64,000 bases of DNA, taken from contig DF241050.1 in NCBI GenBank assembly GCA_000507305.1, forward strand, positions 1,777 through 65,776, read 5' to 3'. Both the position numbers and the translations under genes were made by a program. The notes under the pieces were generated by a model. It was not told the origin of the DNA, searched no databases, and worked only from the letters and a program-made list of their open reading frames with translations. Each line of letters begins with the position of its first letter. The first letter of the stretch is position 1. The DNA is from Breviolum minutum Mf 1.05b.01. Lineage: Eukaryota > Sar > Dinophyceae > Suessiales > Symbiodiniaceae. Below, one piece after another: positions 50,040 to 63,830 of this stretch.

Positions 50040-53000
50040 TGTCGGAGCACCCCAGCATACCATTGAGGTTTTCGACGCTCAGCTGTTGTGCCAGGCAGCT
50101 GGCGACCTGAAAGATACAGGTCATGGAAAGTGATCCAAAAGGATCCAAAAGGTCACTGTCTTATGTACTTTCATTCACGTATTTTGTCTTTGGATGCCTG
50201 ATGTCCCTGTCGCCCTCTCTCCCTCCAGGCAACACATATCAGCATCAGCGAGCTTGCCTCTATGGAACTCTCCAGTTGCCTGCCTTCGGCATTGAGGCAA
50301 TGGCTGCATGTGAGGATCTCCTGCAATGGCTTCAAGGTTATCAGGACCAACAATTGTCCTATCGAAGTGTGTGCATGTTCGTGTGTCTCCTGAAGACTGT
50401 GATTACTGTATATCACTGTCATGACATGTCAGGACCAAATACTCGTAAGGTGTAAACTGCATGAGGACGGGTCCTTCACGAGAGAACAGCCCTGGCAGGT
50501 CTCCAAATATGGGCCTGGTGGAAGACGCCTTCCATTAGGAACTCCTTGACAGGTCCTCATGAAGGAGCAGTACATGCATCCAAGACAAGATTAAAGATGA
50601 AGGAAAGATGATAGTACGGTATAGTGCCTACAAACTGCTTCTTTAGTCAAGACAAAGTCACTTCTTCAGCTAAACTCGAATCAACTAGACAGCCAAGATC
50701 GAACCTATTCACTCTGCGTTAAGAGCTCAGCCAGGTATCAATCGTCCCTCCAGGTTGTGAAGCTGTGCTGGATCGCGGCAACGGGAGATGTCATAGGAGG
50801 AATCTAAAGGTTTCCCTGATGACTGCAAACATTGGCCTGGGTCGATGCCGAGCACTTGCGCATCTGGCACAATCAACCCTCATGAATAAAGCCAATGTTC
50901 AGAGCTAATGGTCTTTTTTGGAGAGTGAAATGCAAGATTCAAAGACTTTCGAACAATAAAAATCAATCAAACATGCCTGCCCAAGTCCTTCGTCTCACCG
51001 CCATTTTCAAGTCCAAGGAACAGCTCAAGAGATCGCCAGCCTGCTGACCTAACCAATTGAAGACAGCGATGTAGAGATCCAAAGTGGTGAAAACTACCAA
51101 AGAGGGAATGACAGCAAAGGAATGGAAAAAACAGATTCGAATTTTGGGGAGATCTTGGCTACGCCAGAAAAGAACACAAATTCTCAAGCACATGCGAACA
51201 GCCAAGCTGCATTGCGAACAGCTTCTCTTGTAAGGTCCATCCAATGCGCCGCTGCAAACCAATTTGCCATCCTGGAGCTTCTGTGTAGTTCACCCATGGC
51301 ATGGGAATTGAGGCATCCGTATGAAGATCCAATCTGTCCGGACTTGTGGTAATTGGTGATCATTCCCGAGTGATTGCAAGTGAGTCGGGGACGGTTGGAA
51401 AGGGGTGAAAGAACTGTTTGAACGTCTACTCTGAACAAAGCTCTGCTATCATTCACAATGCGTTCTGTTCTTAAAATTGCCCCAGTTTCAAAAAATGTGG
51501 CACACCGGTGGACTAGAGTACTCATCACTTCAATGCAGTGATTAGATGTGATTGCCCTCCTGGTCCCCGTGGCTCCTGGTTCTCAAGTTGCGCTGGTCTG
51601 GTACAAGTTTCCAGTGAATGACTGGTGGCCATCTGCCGCCCATCAGCTCGCCGGCAGAGGGGGCACTGAAGCAGGGATGCGGTCAAATGGCATCCCTGAC
51701 CTCAAGATCCGCTGCGTCATCTCTGCCATGAACAGGATTGAAGAAGGAATATAAAACATACATAGACATACAACATACCTATTCGTATCTGTCATATTAT
51801 TGGCAAGAATTCACAGTGCATGATTGCTAGTCACGGACTACAGCTTGTTCAAGCAAGAGCCAGCTCAACAAATGCTTGGAGAATTGACCAGAACCCGATG
51901 ACATGGCAAGACTTGGCATACTGAGCATCATAGGAGGTGTATTTGGTATACCTTTGCAAACCTACCAACTCAGTATTTTTGCCGGGCCACAGGATTGCAA
52001 GTATGGCCCTGCTGGGCAAGCTGCATCATTTGGTACCTGGGATCGCGAACATCAAGTTTCCACGGCAAACAATGCAGGAGATTCCTGACACAGAAAGTCT
52101 TCTGGAGGTTTTCATCGCCCCAATGACAATTTCCATGAGGAAGTGGAGGCCCCCGAGTTTGTAGGGGCAAGCCAGCCAGTCAACATATATTAACATGAGC
52201 ATATCAAAAGTATACATTATAGTAGTAATTGTATGTAATTGTAAGATGTGAAAAGTATGAAATAAGCTACATTCAGCTACAAATACCTACAGATATCGCC
52301 CAAGCCAAGCTACTCCATTGCACACCAGCATGCCATTGTCATTGTCCAATTTTGCCGGCTTTGGGCAATGCTTTGGATCAAAGCTGGTAGGACCCTGGCA
52401 GCATCAGGTCCGGCTTATGGAAAATCATGCAACCGTACAATGCCCACATCGTATGGGAAGACAGTGGGGGCAGGAGTTGGCCTTTGCAAAATGCACAGCC
52501 AGGAATTACAACGCAGCAAGACAGGTGCCTGGCTGCCAGAGGCAGAAGAGCAATGGCTGCAGAAGAGCGTCTCATCGGGACCATTTCCTAAGCCAATCAG
52601 GCAATCCAATTTGTCATGAATCATCAGTATGCCACGGGTCAGGGGGTCATGCATCGTCACGCTCAGGATACTGCAGTTCATCATATTTACTGGAGATCTG
52701 ATGAATTGCAATGCAGTATGTGCGTGCAAAATGCTTCATGCTGCTCTTGACTGTCCAACACCCAATCAATCCAGAATACCATCAAAAATCTCTCCCCCAC
52801 AAAACCTCTTCGGATCCACATCTAAATCTTTCCAAATCTACCAACATCCAAGTATCTTCGGATTTCGCAACCTTTGCACGAATTTTGGTATCCACCAGGC
52901 GGGATGTTGCGAGCATTCGGCTTTGGCTCACATTGCAAGCGCCCCTGGATGTTGTTGATCTCTGGCACTGGACAGGTTTCAGGCCTTGGTATAGCCCCGC

Positions 53001-53483
53001 TGTCGCTAGAACCCTGTATATAGTAACTTCTGTTGCAATTAATAACCAACTGTGGCTTTGGGTTCGAATGCACAGGAGAAGAATATCATGGAATATCCAG
53101 GAGTTTATGGGTCTGCTGCTCATTCAATCAGCTTAACGTTCATCAACTCCCAAGCCAAATCAACCCATCCCGAAACAGCAGTTGCCACTGATGGCCAGGT
53201 AGCTCCAGTGACGAGTGAAGGGATGGTGAACCCGGCAATCGACAGTGGGTGCAGGTCAACGTTTTGCCAGACATGGAGCATCCACGGCAAGAGTTTAAAT
53301 AGCCTCATGACATTTCAATTTGGCATTCATCATGCATATGCTTCGAACTTCTTCAAACATCTTCAGTACATGACATGTTGTATTTTGTTGTATTCTGTTG
53401 TGTGAATCCATCACAGGTGGACCGCTGAACACTGCCAAGCAGCTGCCAGGTGGCAAGCCCTCCTGATTTGGCTGAGGTTGTTC
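50040..53483 (-). CDS. Multi-module CVNH (cyanovirin-N homology) lectin-like protein
   Basis: At least four modules show the CVNH pattern (P-P-G-x-Y-x-x-SC-x-x-C, then L-x-C-x-x-C, then a second-half I/V-x-N-x-x-G-x-L-x-C). Module 1: 53483-53447 plus 53303 onward (LPPGGYLNSCRGCSM, LTCTHC), second half near 52950 (EINNIQGRLQC). Module 2: to 52860 plus 52587 onward (PPGGYQNSCKGCEI, LFCSHC). Module 3: 52036-51991 plus 51700 onward (PAGPYLQSCQGC, LLQCPLC). Module 4: about 50545-50474 plus 50320 onward (LPPGPYLETCQGC, ILTCSHC), second half from 50106 (SVENLNGMLGC). All joins keep phase through GC, GA or GT donors. CVNH domains of cyanobacteria, fungi and ferns often bind mannose-type glycans; sugar binding here is inferred. 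Start, stop and some linkers are unresolved. Confidence 0.72.
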
Positions 53484-54425
53484 CTGGCAGCCCACCACAA
53501 CCAGTGCACAAATGTGGCATCAAATATACAATTTATTAAAGTTGGATCCTGTTTCCTTCATTTCCTTCATTGGTTAATTTCTGCAACCATTTCTACAAGC
53601 ATGGCGGCAGGTGTCCTTCATTTGCTCCTGTACTCGGGCCGCATAGGCCTCAGAACACACCGTATTGTTTTCGCTAGCCAGGACCAGGACGTGGCGTCGT
53701 AGCGTTTCTGCTTTGGAAATGAACGGAAGAACTCAATGCGAGCAGAGTATTGATGAGTATTGTGTCGAACGTTCTTGAGAATGTTCATGTGATTGCAATA
53801 CATGCTTCATGTTCCTTGGGTTCTTAGATGACTTGCAAAGGCTCGAGGGATGCCAACGGAATTCAACAGTCAAAGCTTTAATTACATCAAAGGCACTCTT
53901 TGATACTCCAAAGCTTCCTGCTGATGGTGGATGAAAATAGACAACAAGGGATCATCGCGGTGAGGGGAAGCAAGCATCCTTGAAGGCATAATGAAATTGT
54001 TGATTCGTTGTTTGACTAATTCCTGTGGGGGTTTCATTCAAATGATTTCAAAAGGCCAATTCTACATGTCACCAGGAGCAAACCACACAAGGCGCAAAGG
54101 TGTCCTGGTTTGTGGTGTTGGGATCGAAAAGCTCTAGAAGCTCAGGAGGATAACTGCCAGGACAGTACCTGACAGAAGTTCGTTTAAACATGTTTAAACT
54201 ATGAAATTCTGTCCCGAGCCAACCAAGGCGGTGACTTTGTATACCAGACTAAACTTGCCTAAATTTTGTATAAATCCCAAGTGGCAGACATGTCCGGTGG
54301 CACACCAACATCAAGCTGCCCCCCACCATTCACAAAAAATTCCCCCGTTAAGATTAATTAGTTCAATACTTCAGTTTTTCTTTCGCAAACCGGAAATTCC
54401 AACCAACAGTCGTCTTTCAAAAATA

Positions 54426-57400
54426 TCAAAATGCATGAAATTTCAAACTCCCAAGCTGCCAACTCCCTGGTGCATCGCAACTGCGCCGGCTCTCAAGCAG
54501 TTCTTTGGCCCAAGCCCGCGATTCACTGGAGGTCTCCAGGACCTGTGCGATGCGCACGCGCCGGTTGCGGCTGACAAAGACTTCGCGGAAGTGCCGTGGA
54601 TCCAAAGGGGCTCGGCCGCAAAGGTGGTAGATCCTCATGTGGAACCGATGATAATCGCCAAAATGTATAAATATATGAAAATCAAACAGTTGGACAAGAA
54701 CTCTACTTGTTGTTTCCAAATTCCCGGTAGGACTCTTGGGAGCTCAAGTGAGTCAAGCATCAAGGAAGTTTCCATCATTTTGCTGGGCTTGCCATCTGGG
54801 AATATTCCATAGAGATCACAGTCCTCTTCATTGCAATGGCCATCATAGACTGAGTTTGCAATCCTCGCCATGTGTTTGGACTTTCCCACGTCATCTTTTC
54901 CACCTCCGCCAGCCCAGACCAGCACGTAGTCTGCCAAATGTCGTGCGATCTTATGTGCTTCAGCTGAAGGAGAAGACAAGCAAAGACCCAGTAAGGCAAT
55001 GTGTTCATGATTCCTGACCCAACAAGCACGTCCACAGCAAAGTAAACCCAAGGGTTGCAAGTAAACTGAAAATCTGTTGAAATCCAAAAGGGAAGGTGGC
55101 AACGGTGACAATTGAATATCTAATATGAATAGTATGATATAGATATAGCCAGAGAGAGAGGGGGATATTGATATGATATGATTAGATATCTAGAGGTTTC
55201 AATGCAAAGAAATGGAGATCAAAGGTGACCACGAACATCTGCTGTTCTTCGAAACTGACCTGCATCAACCTGCAAGCCGCCACTCGCCTACCCCTTGCCA
55301 CCTAGCGTCAGAACAAAGGTTGTCCTCTGGTCAGACTACACAACAAATCATATTTCCACCGTTGATATTTAAAGTGAATATACAATGCACTTGTATACAA
55401 GACTACATTGCATAATACAACAAACCTGTTCACACTTGGACACAATATGACACAATTAGAGACGAGATTCCAAGTGTTTCCATCAGCAATGGTTGTACGA
55501 TTTGCAAGGCCAGCAATCTGATAGCCGTAGTCCCACCATGCCATGATGCGGGCATCTTCAGGGGTGTTGTCCTTGAGCCACGTATACGCTTGCCTCTGTT
55601 GCGAGTGCCACTCAAACATTGATTGAACTGTTGAATTTGAATGAAAATCTGTGAGCTTCTAATTTTGGAATCAAAAATGAACTGTCTTTTATGTCAACCA
55701 AACAAAATTTGGAAAGTGTTCGTCTCCAAGCGGATTGTCGTCGAGTTGCCGGTAGTCATCAATGAGAGATCCGTCTTTGCCCTTCGTGACGATTTGCGGG
55801 TGCGATAACGTCCATCGCGCTTTTTGTTCGCAAAAGTCCAAAAACTCAACAATGTGTGGTTGGAGCATGTAGCCTTTGTGCGAATCGGAAGAAGACTGTT
55901 TAATCAAAACAACGAAAACAATGGACAAGGCAGGCATGGATCCATTTTCTTCTTTTCTGGCAGAGTTTGAGGGCTGCGAAACCACATGAGTCCGTTTTTC
56001 AATCTACAGTACGTCTCTTTCGTAATGAAATTGCATCTGACCAAATGGTATCCCATTCACTTCCCTTTTAAGAATAAAGGTAAATCAAGTTGTTCATGGA
56101 ACTCAGCTGCAAACTACTCCGTAACAACCAGTCAACTAAAAACTGCAACATATTGCATCTTGCATCAAAATACGGCAATGGTGCCTGCAACACTTGGGAA
56201 TGTCGGCTATCCTGAGACTCCTTTTAATATTCACATCTACTGGCATCGGGTATTTGTTTCTGTTTCTACGGGATTTGCCCCCTGACAGGAACACCAAGCA
56301 ACATGCAATGCTTGCCGCGAACATGCGAACCAGTCGTACAATCGGCCGATTGATGATGTTGACACCTTTCGCATAGATTGCGTTTCCATTGGTGAGTTTG
56401 CCTCCTTAGTTGGTTGATGCTGAATCAACTGCAAAAAGAACAGATCTGCAATGGACTCTGCCCACCGGCAAAGAAAAAGATACCACCATTCAAACAAAGA
56501 ATCCGACATGGCACACAGCGAAGTCGGCCAGCAAACTTGCCGCAGCACCTACACAAAAAGCACATTGCTTTTGGATGCTTTTGGTGACACCTTACTTTGA
56601 TTTGCAGCATCTGGGACGTTCTCAGAATATTGACCACTCAAAAAATCAGCAAGGGAAATAATGAAACTCTACTTCAGACTTTGAGCCTAAGTTGTACCTC
56701 AGCAGCACACGGCATCTGGGTCAAATTCCTTCAAGAAACGGAATTCCAAAGAGTTCCCATCAAAGAGATACCGAAATCATATGGTATAAAATTCTTCAAC
56801 TCTGCGCATCTCTTGGGGTTGAATTTTGTAGGCAAAAATCATTCCTGCCCAGATTTTGTGGCCATCTTTTTTTTCTGCCAACTGAGGAGTGACTTTTTAA
56901 GATCACAGAAATGCGCCCACAACCATTGCAGTCAAGCAAACTGGCATGACACCTATGAAACACACACCGACATAACTCTCCGGTGCTGCCTGTGAGTGTC
57001 GCTGCCGGCAAGGCCATAAAAATAATCAGCCTAAGAGCAAGAAAGAAGTCCAGGAGTCCAGACTTAAAACACTCCAACTTAAAATATGGTCAAGAATCAA
57101 GAATGACCCAGAATCCTAGAAGGGGGGTCTGATATGGCACCTTTGGGCCCGTGCTATCAGAATTATGGAACTTCAATGAAAGTCTCCGTCGCGACCATCC
57201 TCCAAGCAGTTGAAGACAAACAAACCGAAGGCACCTCCGCATCTTTTGGGCAAAGAAATACGTGACCCAGAATAGCGAGAGCAGGAAGATAGCGCCATCA
57301 TTGTGCCACAGGAGAGGCAACATGCCCACAGGCGCGGTGAAGCACAGTGTGCCTTGGGGACTGAAGCAATTAACTAGCCCTGACAGAAAATGTTTCCTCC

Positions 57401-60400
57401 ACATATGATGCAGCGCTTCCTCAAGAACATGCCTGTCCAGTGTACATATTCCATGATGCACAATTTTGCGAGAGTTGCTTCTTTTCTGGGAAATGATGCG
57501 CCATGATCTCTGCGGATGTGTTGGATTTCCGCTTCATGTACAGATCATGCCTATTCTTAACAAAGTGACCCAAGCAGATTGCACGCACCTGAATTCTGAA
57601 GATACATGGCAAGCAAAGGCACGCTCACTTAAAAGAAACGGGATGCCAAGCAGAACCAGCTCTCTGCAATACATTTTATAGAATTTATAAATTGTGGAGT
57701 ATTTAAAGGTCGCGGGGCTTGCTTGAGACATCTCTAATCTTGGATATGAGCTGACGCATCAAAGCTTCACACCAAGACTCCCTTGTGTAGCAAAACTTTG
57801 CACCAGTGCTTGTAAGTGCTTCAGAGGACAGCTTGAGGTGGATAAAGACTTTAAGACTTCAACATGATCTTCCCGGAACTGAAGAAACTGCTGCAACATG
57901 TTTGCGTTGCAACGCGAGCTTGGTGTAAACTCTGCTGAGGTGCCGAGATAGTTCCAATATGCATCAGGATTTCCAGGTTGATGCTCAGCCACCGAATCCA
58001 CCAGTGGATTTCCCGTCTTGGTGTGTTTCACAAAGAGGGCTGCAACGCGGACAGAGAAGGGGCTAAAAAGACCTGCAATGGCACATCCGAAGACCGGAGC
58101 TTAGAAGAAACCAAAACCAAATTTCCCTTTCACCATTTTTAGAATCCAAAAGATACAGTCGATCAGTTGAAAATAACTTACAAATCTTTAGGGTACCATG
58201 CAATGAATGCTAGGAGAACATGTTCTGAATAAGTACGAGTACTGTACAGACTGTGCATGTAAATCTTACAGATGGGGAGACGGGAAGTAATGGCCCGCTC
58301 TTCACATGTACCATGCGCCTGAAGGGATGAGCACTGCAATCAGCAGTACGGCCACGCTAGCCACTAGTGGAGACAACTTCTTCAGGCTCTGTGGCAAGAC
58401 CTTGTAGACCTGCTGCGGCTGGAAAAAAAAAAACGGATTGCTTCTGGCCTGGCTTCTGGAAATGAAACGTGTCGAAATGATACACATTAGATCATATTAG
58501 GAGGAATTTATCTTACCTATGGATATATCTATTCGAAGGAACTTAATGAAAACAGCAGGTGGTCATGACCAACATCACCTCAGTTACCTCCATGTTACCC
58601 CTCCCAAATGTGACCTGAAGCAACTGCAAGATCTGCAAGGCAATGAAGAGTGCCAATGGTGCCAGTTGCTCCATTGATCTGAAAGGTGTCCATGACACGA
58701 CTGGGACCTCGAACTGCAGGTGCCACCCCCCATGCTGGTTATCACCAGTCATTACAGTACCCAAAATCAACAGTCAGAAAAGCAAGAAAAAAACAAAAAG
58801 AACATGCCCCTACAAAAAAAAATGGTGTTCCGCCACAGTTGAAATCAAAAAGGATACTGAGCCTAATTAAGCCCTAGAGGACATCGAATTACATCTTGTG
58901 GAACCTGGATGAACCTGGTACATAAGTAACAATCTGACATCGAATTACATCTTGTGGAACATTGCTTGTATATCCAGACAGGACCGCTGAATCTTTGTGG
59001 CAGACTGGGGCGCACCTGTATGGCACCAAGCGTTCCGACTACGAAGAACAGGCTATAAGCCTTAGGGATGGAAAGGACACATTCATAATATGCATTGACA
59101 GCTCCTGTATTTCGAATTGGGTTCCAGAGCTGAACTTCAATCATTTCAACCATATTCAACCACAATCTGAGCAAAATAATGCAACTATATTTACAGACCG
59201 AAATGATACCAATTAATACCAAACTCAGCCAGTCCACGGCGTAAAGGTTGCCATTGGATCCGTACAAGGTCAGAAGGCCTGCATGAAGTCCGATCATATT
59301 CCTGCAGTGGATCGCACACAAGCCAACTCTTGCTAAAAAGCTTTTCTGTTGAGACCATGTTGAGACCTTGAGCTGATGTGGATACCTGTAACCATGGAAC
59401 TATGTATGTATATTGTGTATCTTCTACAGTGCATGATTCAGTGTATACAGTATTATACATATTCTGAATTTCGAACAATTTTGATATTAGATAAGTCTGA
59501 TTGTCTACCATAACAATACTACATTAGATTGTATCATAAAATGTATAATATGTAATCAAATGTGTAATGCGACGATTTCTTTCTTATCTTTCTAGCTGGG
59601 TGTTTCTCCATGATTCAGACAGTGAGGACACCATTGAAAACAGAGCTGGTCATCATTCCTTGTGAAGCAGCAAGCAGCAACACCTTTCTGCTAGTCTGCC
59701 AAGGGGCAAAACAAAGACATACCCTCCCCACGAAGCCGCCATATAGCTATAGGCCAACCTTGCACAAGCATCAAAACAAAAAGGACATTCCAACTTCGAA
59801 CCCCAAAAGGGACGATATGCATCCGATCCATGCTTCAAAGACATTGGTTTATCTGTGGTTCAATTTTGGTCCTTATGAAATTCCCCGTTTGAAATCCATT
59901 TCATAGGCGCCAAGGTGCCCTGCCAACCCAGCGATAGGCCAGCTCTTGGGACTTCGCAGGGCACGGCACCAGAAGAAGAAGCTGCAGCACATCGCGGAGA
60001 TCGCCACTGATTCGTTGTCAAAGCCTGGCAGCATGGGTTACCACCAACCGAAACGGCCGTGTTGATGAAAGGAAACCATGGGTATAGCGGATGGGATATT
60101 GTAAGTATCTTCAACCAGTGCACCGGCATGTTGCGACCACAACCAGAACCAGAACAACAAGATCACTGGCATCTAAGCTCATTGAAATCCATGGCCTCCT
60201 CCCACTGAACGCGAGAGGTGGGCTGGCACAATAGCCATAGCTCTAGCTGCCACGCCAGCCGCCACGACATTTCCCAAGCGCAAGGTGTTGCCGTTGACGC
60301 CTTCCAATGCCAAGAGGCCTCCATGGAAAGCTGGAGCGCTGCAAATTGAAAACGTGGCCCAAAAATAGAAATGGCATGAAATGGCCATGATAAAATGCCA

Positions 60401-62281
60401 TAATACCATACATGATACAATAGAATGAGACTTCAGGTTGAAGGATGCTGAAGGTTCTCAGCCAAATCACGAAAGCCAACATCGCGACTCAAAGCCGGCC
60501 CGTCATTCCGCCTGCGAAGACTGAAGAAACAGCTCCAAACCTCATCGAATGGAAAGCAGGAATTGCATGGCCACGAATGAACAAATGCCCGGAAGCTGAT
60601 ATCTTCTGTTGCTTGGCATTTTAGTTTCTCAAGATGTCATCGGACATTCGCGAAAAACACTTGAATGACATGGCGTGTGACTTCGGCAGAGGATCAATTG
60701 TGCCTAATGACCTAATGTTTGTCAAGGAACCACGCAGGCATATAGCAACAGACATTGTTCAAATCCCAAGAGCTGTCAAAGTTTTGCAGGATTTGCCATA
60801 GGAGCACAGCCGTGATCTGCATGCCAGGATAGATGGTCCTGGTAACAGAGCGTGCTGTACTTGTTGTACACAATTGGCTGAATCAAATGTTTGTTTGATC
60901 TGTTATTGAAGCTGAATTGGTATTCTTTCGTATTGAGCCAAGTCCGGATGAGAGCTTTTGAAAGTGAAAACAAGGCTACCAAAGAAATGTGCTGTGCCAG
61001 GTGGATGAAAAGATATGAAAAGACTTCGCCAAGGCTCGTCGCTACGGGTCGGCCAAAGGGATACCAAGATTGATGATCGAACCACGTGAAAAACCTGGGT
61101 TGGAAGCAGATTCACCATCTATGAGCGCAGCAGAGTGTAGCATTGCAACTTCGATCACTAGAAGAAATGACTTCGACATCTCCATACCTCACCAAGGAGC
61201 TTTCTCCATCCATGCTGCGCCAAATACTCTGTAGCACGGTAGTTGAACCACCTAGCTTCAACGGAAGTCTGACAGCTACTATTGATGTCCAACGTCCCAT
61301 CAAACAAGCACACAGCAAAGCGTGGATGAGAGCGTTGTACAAATATTATACCAAAGCTTCAATATGAGTCCCATACACACGAAATCACACGAATATAACA
61401 CCTTGCACATACACCAGCGCTAAAAAAATGTCATTCAACATCATTCAGCTTCATGTGAATGGCGTGTTGTTTGGTGGTATCCCAAGTATACAGCTAACCC
61501 AACACCCCAACTTACACGCCGAGCATCGGATCAAACTCGTGAATCACGGCACCATAGTCCTGTGCGGAGCCGGTGACACTGCATCATTTTTTGATGATTT
61601 AAAGCTATGAGATATACATAAGAAATAAGATAATGAATATAAGGATATATAAGGACTATGCTGAATACTCCTATCTCCTAATAAATTCAGTGTTGAGTTG
61701 ATTTACCTTACCTTGATGAATTGCTGGGCATTGATCAGCATGACTTTCCATTGAGACAACTCACAAAAGGTCATAGTTGCCACTGAAATCAACAGATCTA
61801 CGTAAAACATCGTAAAACTACAATCACTTGAATCTCGTCCCTCGCTTATCGACCGTACGGTCGAGTGGAGGATCATCCAACATCATTGTATGCTACTAAT
61901 CAGTGGCAACGACACATGAACAAAACTTGCAGTACTAGTAGCAATATTCATAAAATAGTCTATTGGGATGTCTATTGGCGATACTCGCGTGATCTCTATC
62001 TTTCCTTTCACACTGGTATAATAAGGTTTCTCACTAACCTGCCCTCAACATCACTTAGGTATCCCGTGGTTTAAAGGTGCCTTGATGGCCCAAAGGCGAA
62101 TCTCATAGGCTCGCCAGGCCGCCTGAGGCAAGTCACTGTCTGGAGTGATGCGGTGATGGGTTGATGCAGTGATTGAAGGCGCCTCCAACAGAAGTCCTAA
62201 CAGCAGGAGCCACCAAAAGACCTGCAAAAGCTGCACCTCAGCCGTTTCATGTGGCATCTTGGCATCCTTCACCAGCTTCAT
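54426..62281 (-). CDS. STT3: Oligosaccharyltransferase catalytic subunit STT3
   Basis: STT3 moves the lipid-linked oligosaccharide onto Asn of N-X-S/T sequons in the ER membrane. The ATG at 62281 follows an in-frame TGA; the TGA stop ends at 54426. Exons: 62281-62081, 61559-61528, 61251-61201, 61094-61038, 60838-60731, 60540-60512, about 60330-60196, 60024-59919, 59758-59708, 59301-59238, 59060-59016, 58707-58615, 58418-58319, 58072-57944, 57352-57235, 57030-56990, two or three uncertain ones at 56.95-56.28 kb, about 55973-55750, 55593-55471, 55013-54759 and 54633-54426. Hallmarks: VIHEFDPWFNYR (first catalytic Asp), [30 protein letters not shown] (external loop 5), and [16 protein letters not shown] with GNTWN (sequon pocket). 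Many TM helices. Predicted size about 750-800 residues, normal for the family. Of 19 resolved donors, 11 are GC, 3 GA and 5 GT. Confidence 0.95.
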
Positions 62282-62299
62282 TCAGCTCTTATGCTCAAT

Positions 62300-63830
62300 G
62301 GAAAAACACGTATCAATATTATCAATCAACATCATAATATTAGTGGACGTCCCAGGCACCATGGCAGCAAGCTGGAATCTGATGAGGTACGCACATCGCA
62401 CCGAGTCACTGGTCAAGTGAAGTAACTTGCTGTGTATGATAAACTACCGCACCAACTCTCTTAGTCAGGCAAGAAAATCCTCTCTTCGATACATACACAC
62501 TTTTTGGAAATCGTGCTGTTTGAGTACTCTAAAAAACGTGATCAGCTGAATATATCGTCATCGCTTGCAAGGTCCAACATCTAACAGCGGAAGCCATGGC
62601 TGCGGCGTGTGGGCCATAAGCTGATAGAGAGCTGATAAAACAAACCGCCTTTCGCTAGGTCCATTTGATGTAGAATAAATGTAAAAGGAAGACATCTAAG
62701 GAGATCTTACGAATGTCGACTTACCGCCTTGTTGGTTCAGTATCTTTTCTGTCTTCATCTACGTATGCCGGTGCCCTCCCAGGCGGGCATGGGCCCACCT
62801 TGGGAGGTCGTTTCTTGGGTGGTGCTACTGCTACTGCTAGAGAGATGTCGGTTAAAGTGCGTGTGTGTAGAGATGTGTGAATTGTTTGTTTGTTTGTTTG
62901 TTTTTTTAGGCAAAAACATGTTGGAAAAAAGAAAGTTGATATGTTTTGGGTTGGGGTACTTCTCGAAGAGTCTATAATAAACTATCTTGATTGATTCCAA
63001 CCATGAATGAAGATATATCATCTCCTATTCAAAATAACGATTTTCCAGCCAGCCATGTTAGTTTCTTGGAGGGTACCCCTGAAAATTGATGGGAAAGGAA
63101 GATGATCGACTTGCCCCTTGGGGCCTGAATCCTGAAAGATCTTTGTTCAGGTGCAAACTTGCTCTTAGCTTCAGGGAGGGTATCATCATATCATCCCAGA
63201 AGAAAAGTAAGAAAGATTACCTCACCACTGTGCAATATCATCCGAAAAGCTGCTTTGAATTTTCCCATCATTTCTTTTTTGCTTATTTTTTTTGTGGCTG
63301 CACCAAACATATGCAATCCACTTGCAGACTTGGCCTCTAAAACCGATTGACGGAAAGGATCACCAGCTGATTCATGTTTCTCCCCAACAAAGGTGCGCTC
63401 AAACTAGGTGGTGGGAATCTGTCCCCCAGATTTTTCGGTTCGTCAAGAGGACCTACTTGTTGTATGTCCTGGATTCTCCACCTGTTTCCAGCAGTGGATG
63501 ACCGGAAACAAAATTCAAGGGTCGATCCTGCAGGAATATAAATGGATGATGGTTGCTTCAAAAGGATACGGCCATGTAGGTGCATTGCTAGACTTTACCC
63601 ATCTAACCCATCTGGCTGAGCCACCCCTTGAAACAAGTATATATAGTATATATCTTGTGGGAAAGACTTTAGCCTCACTTGTGGGGAAATCTTTCCCCCC
63701 ACAAAAGGCACAAGTAAAACACTCGCCAGCCTGAAATCTTGCATCATTTTCCCTTTCAGATTCATTTATTGGAAAGAAAGCTAGACTTGGAGGGACCGAT
63801 GTTTGTGCGCCATGGTCACAGGCAAAGTTC
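62300..63830. other. Intergenic stretch with one exon-like block
   Basis: On the minus strand, about 62800-62722 reads as a short exon (VGPCPPGRAPAYVDEDRK) bounded by AAG and a canonical GTAAGT. It could be a 5' exon of STT3's transcript or the last coding part of an upstream gene. A (TTTG)n run lies near 62882-62902. Beyond that, I see no supported gene up to the RCC1-like fragment; long frames near 63340-63580 have no recognised domain. Confidence 0.4.

Noticed and set aside
54201..54812. Plus-strand ORF of 203 codons
   Set aside because: It is antisense to the conserved C-terminal exons of STT3.
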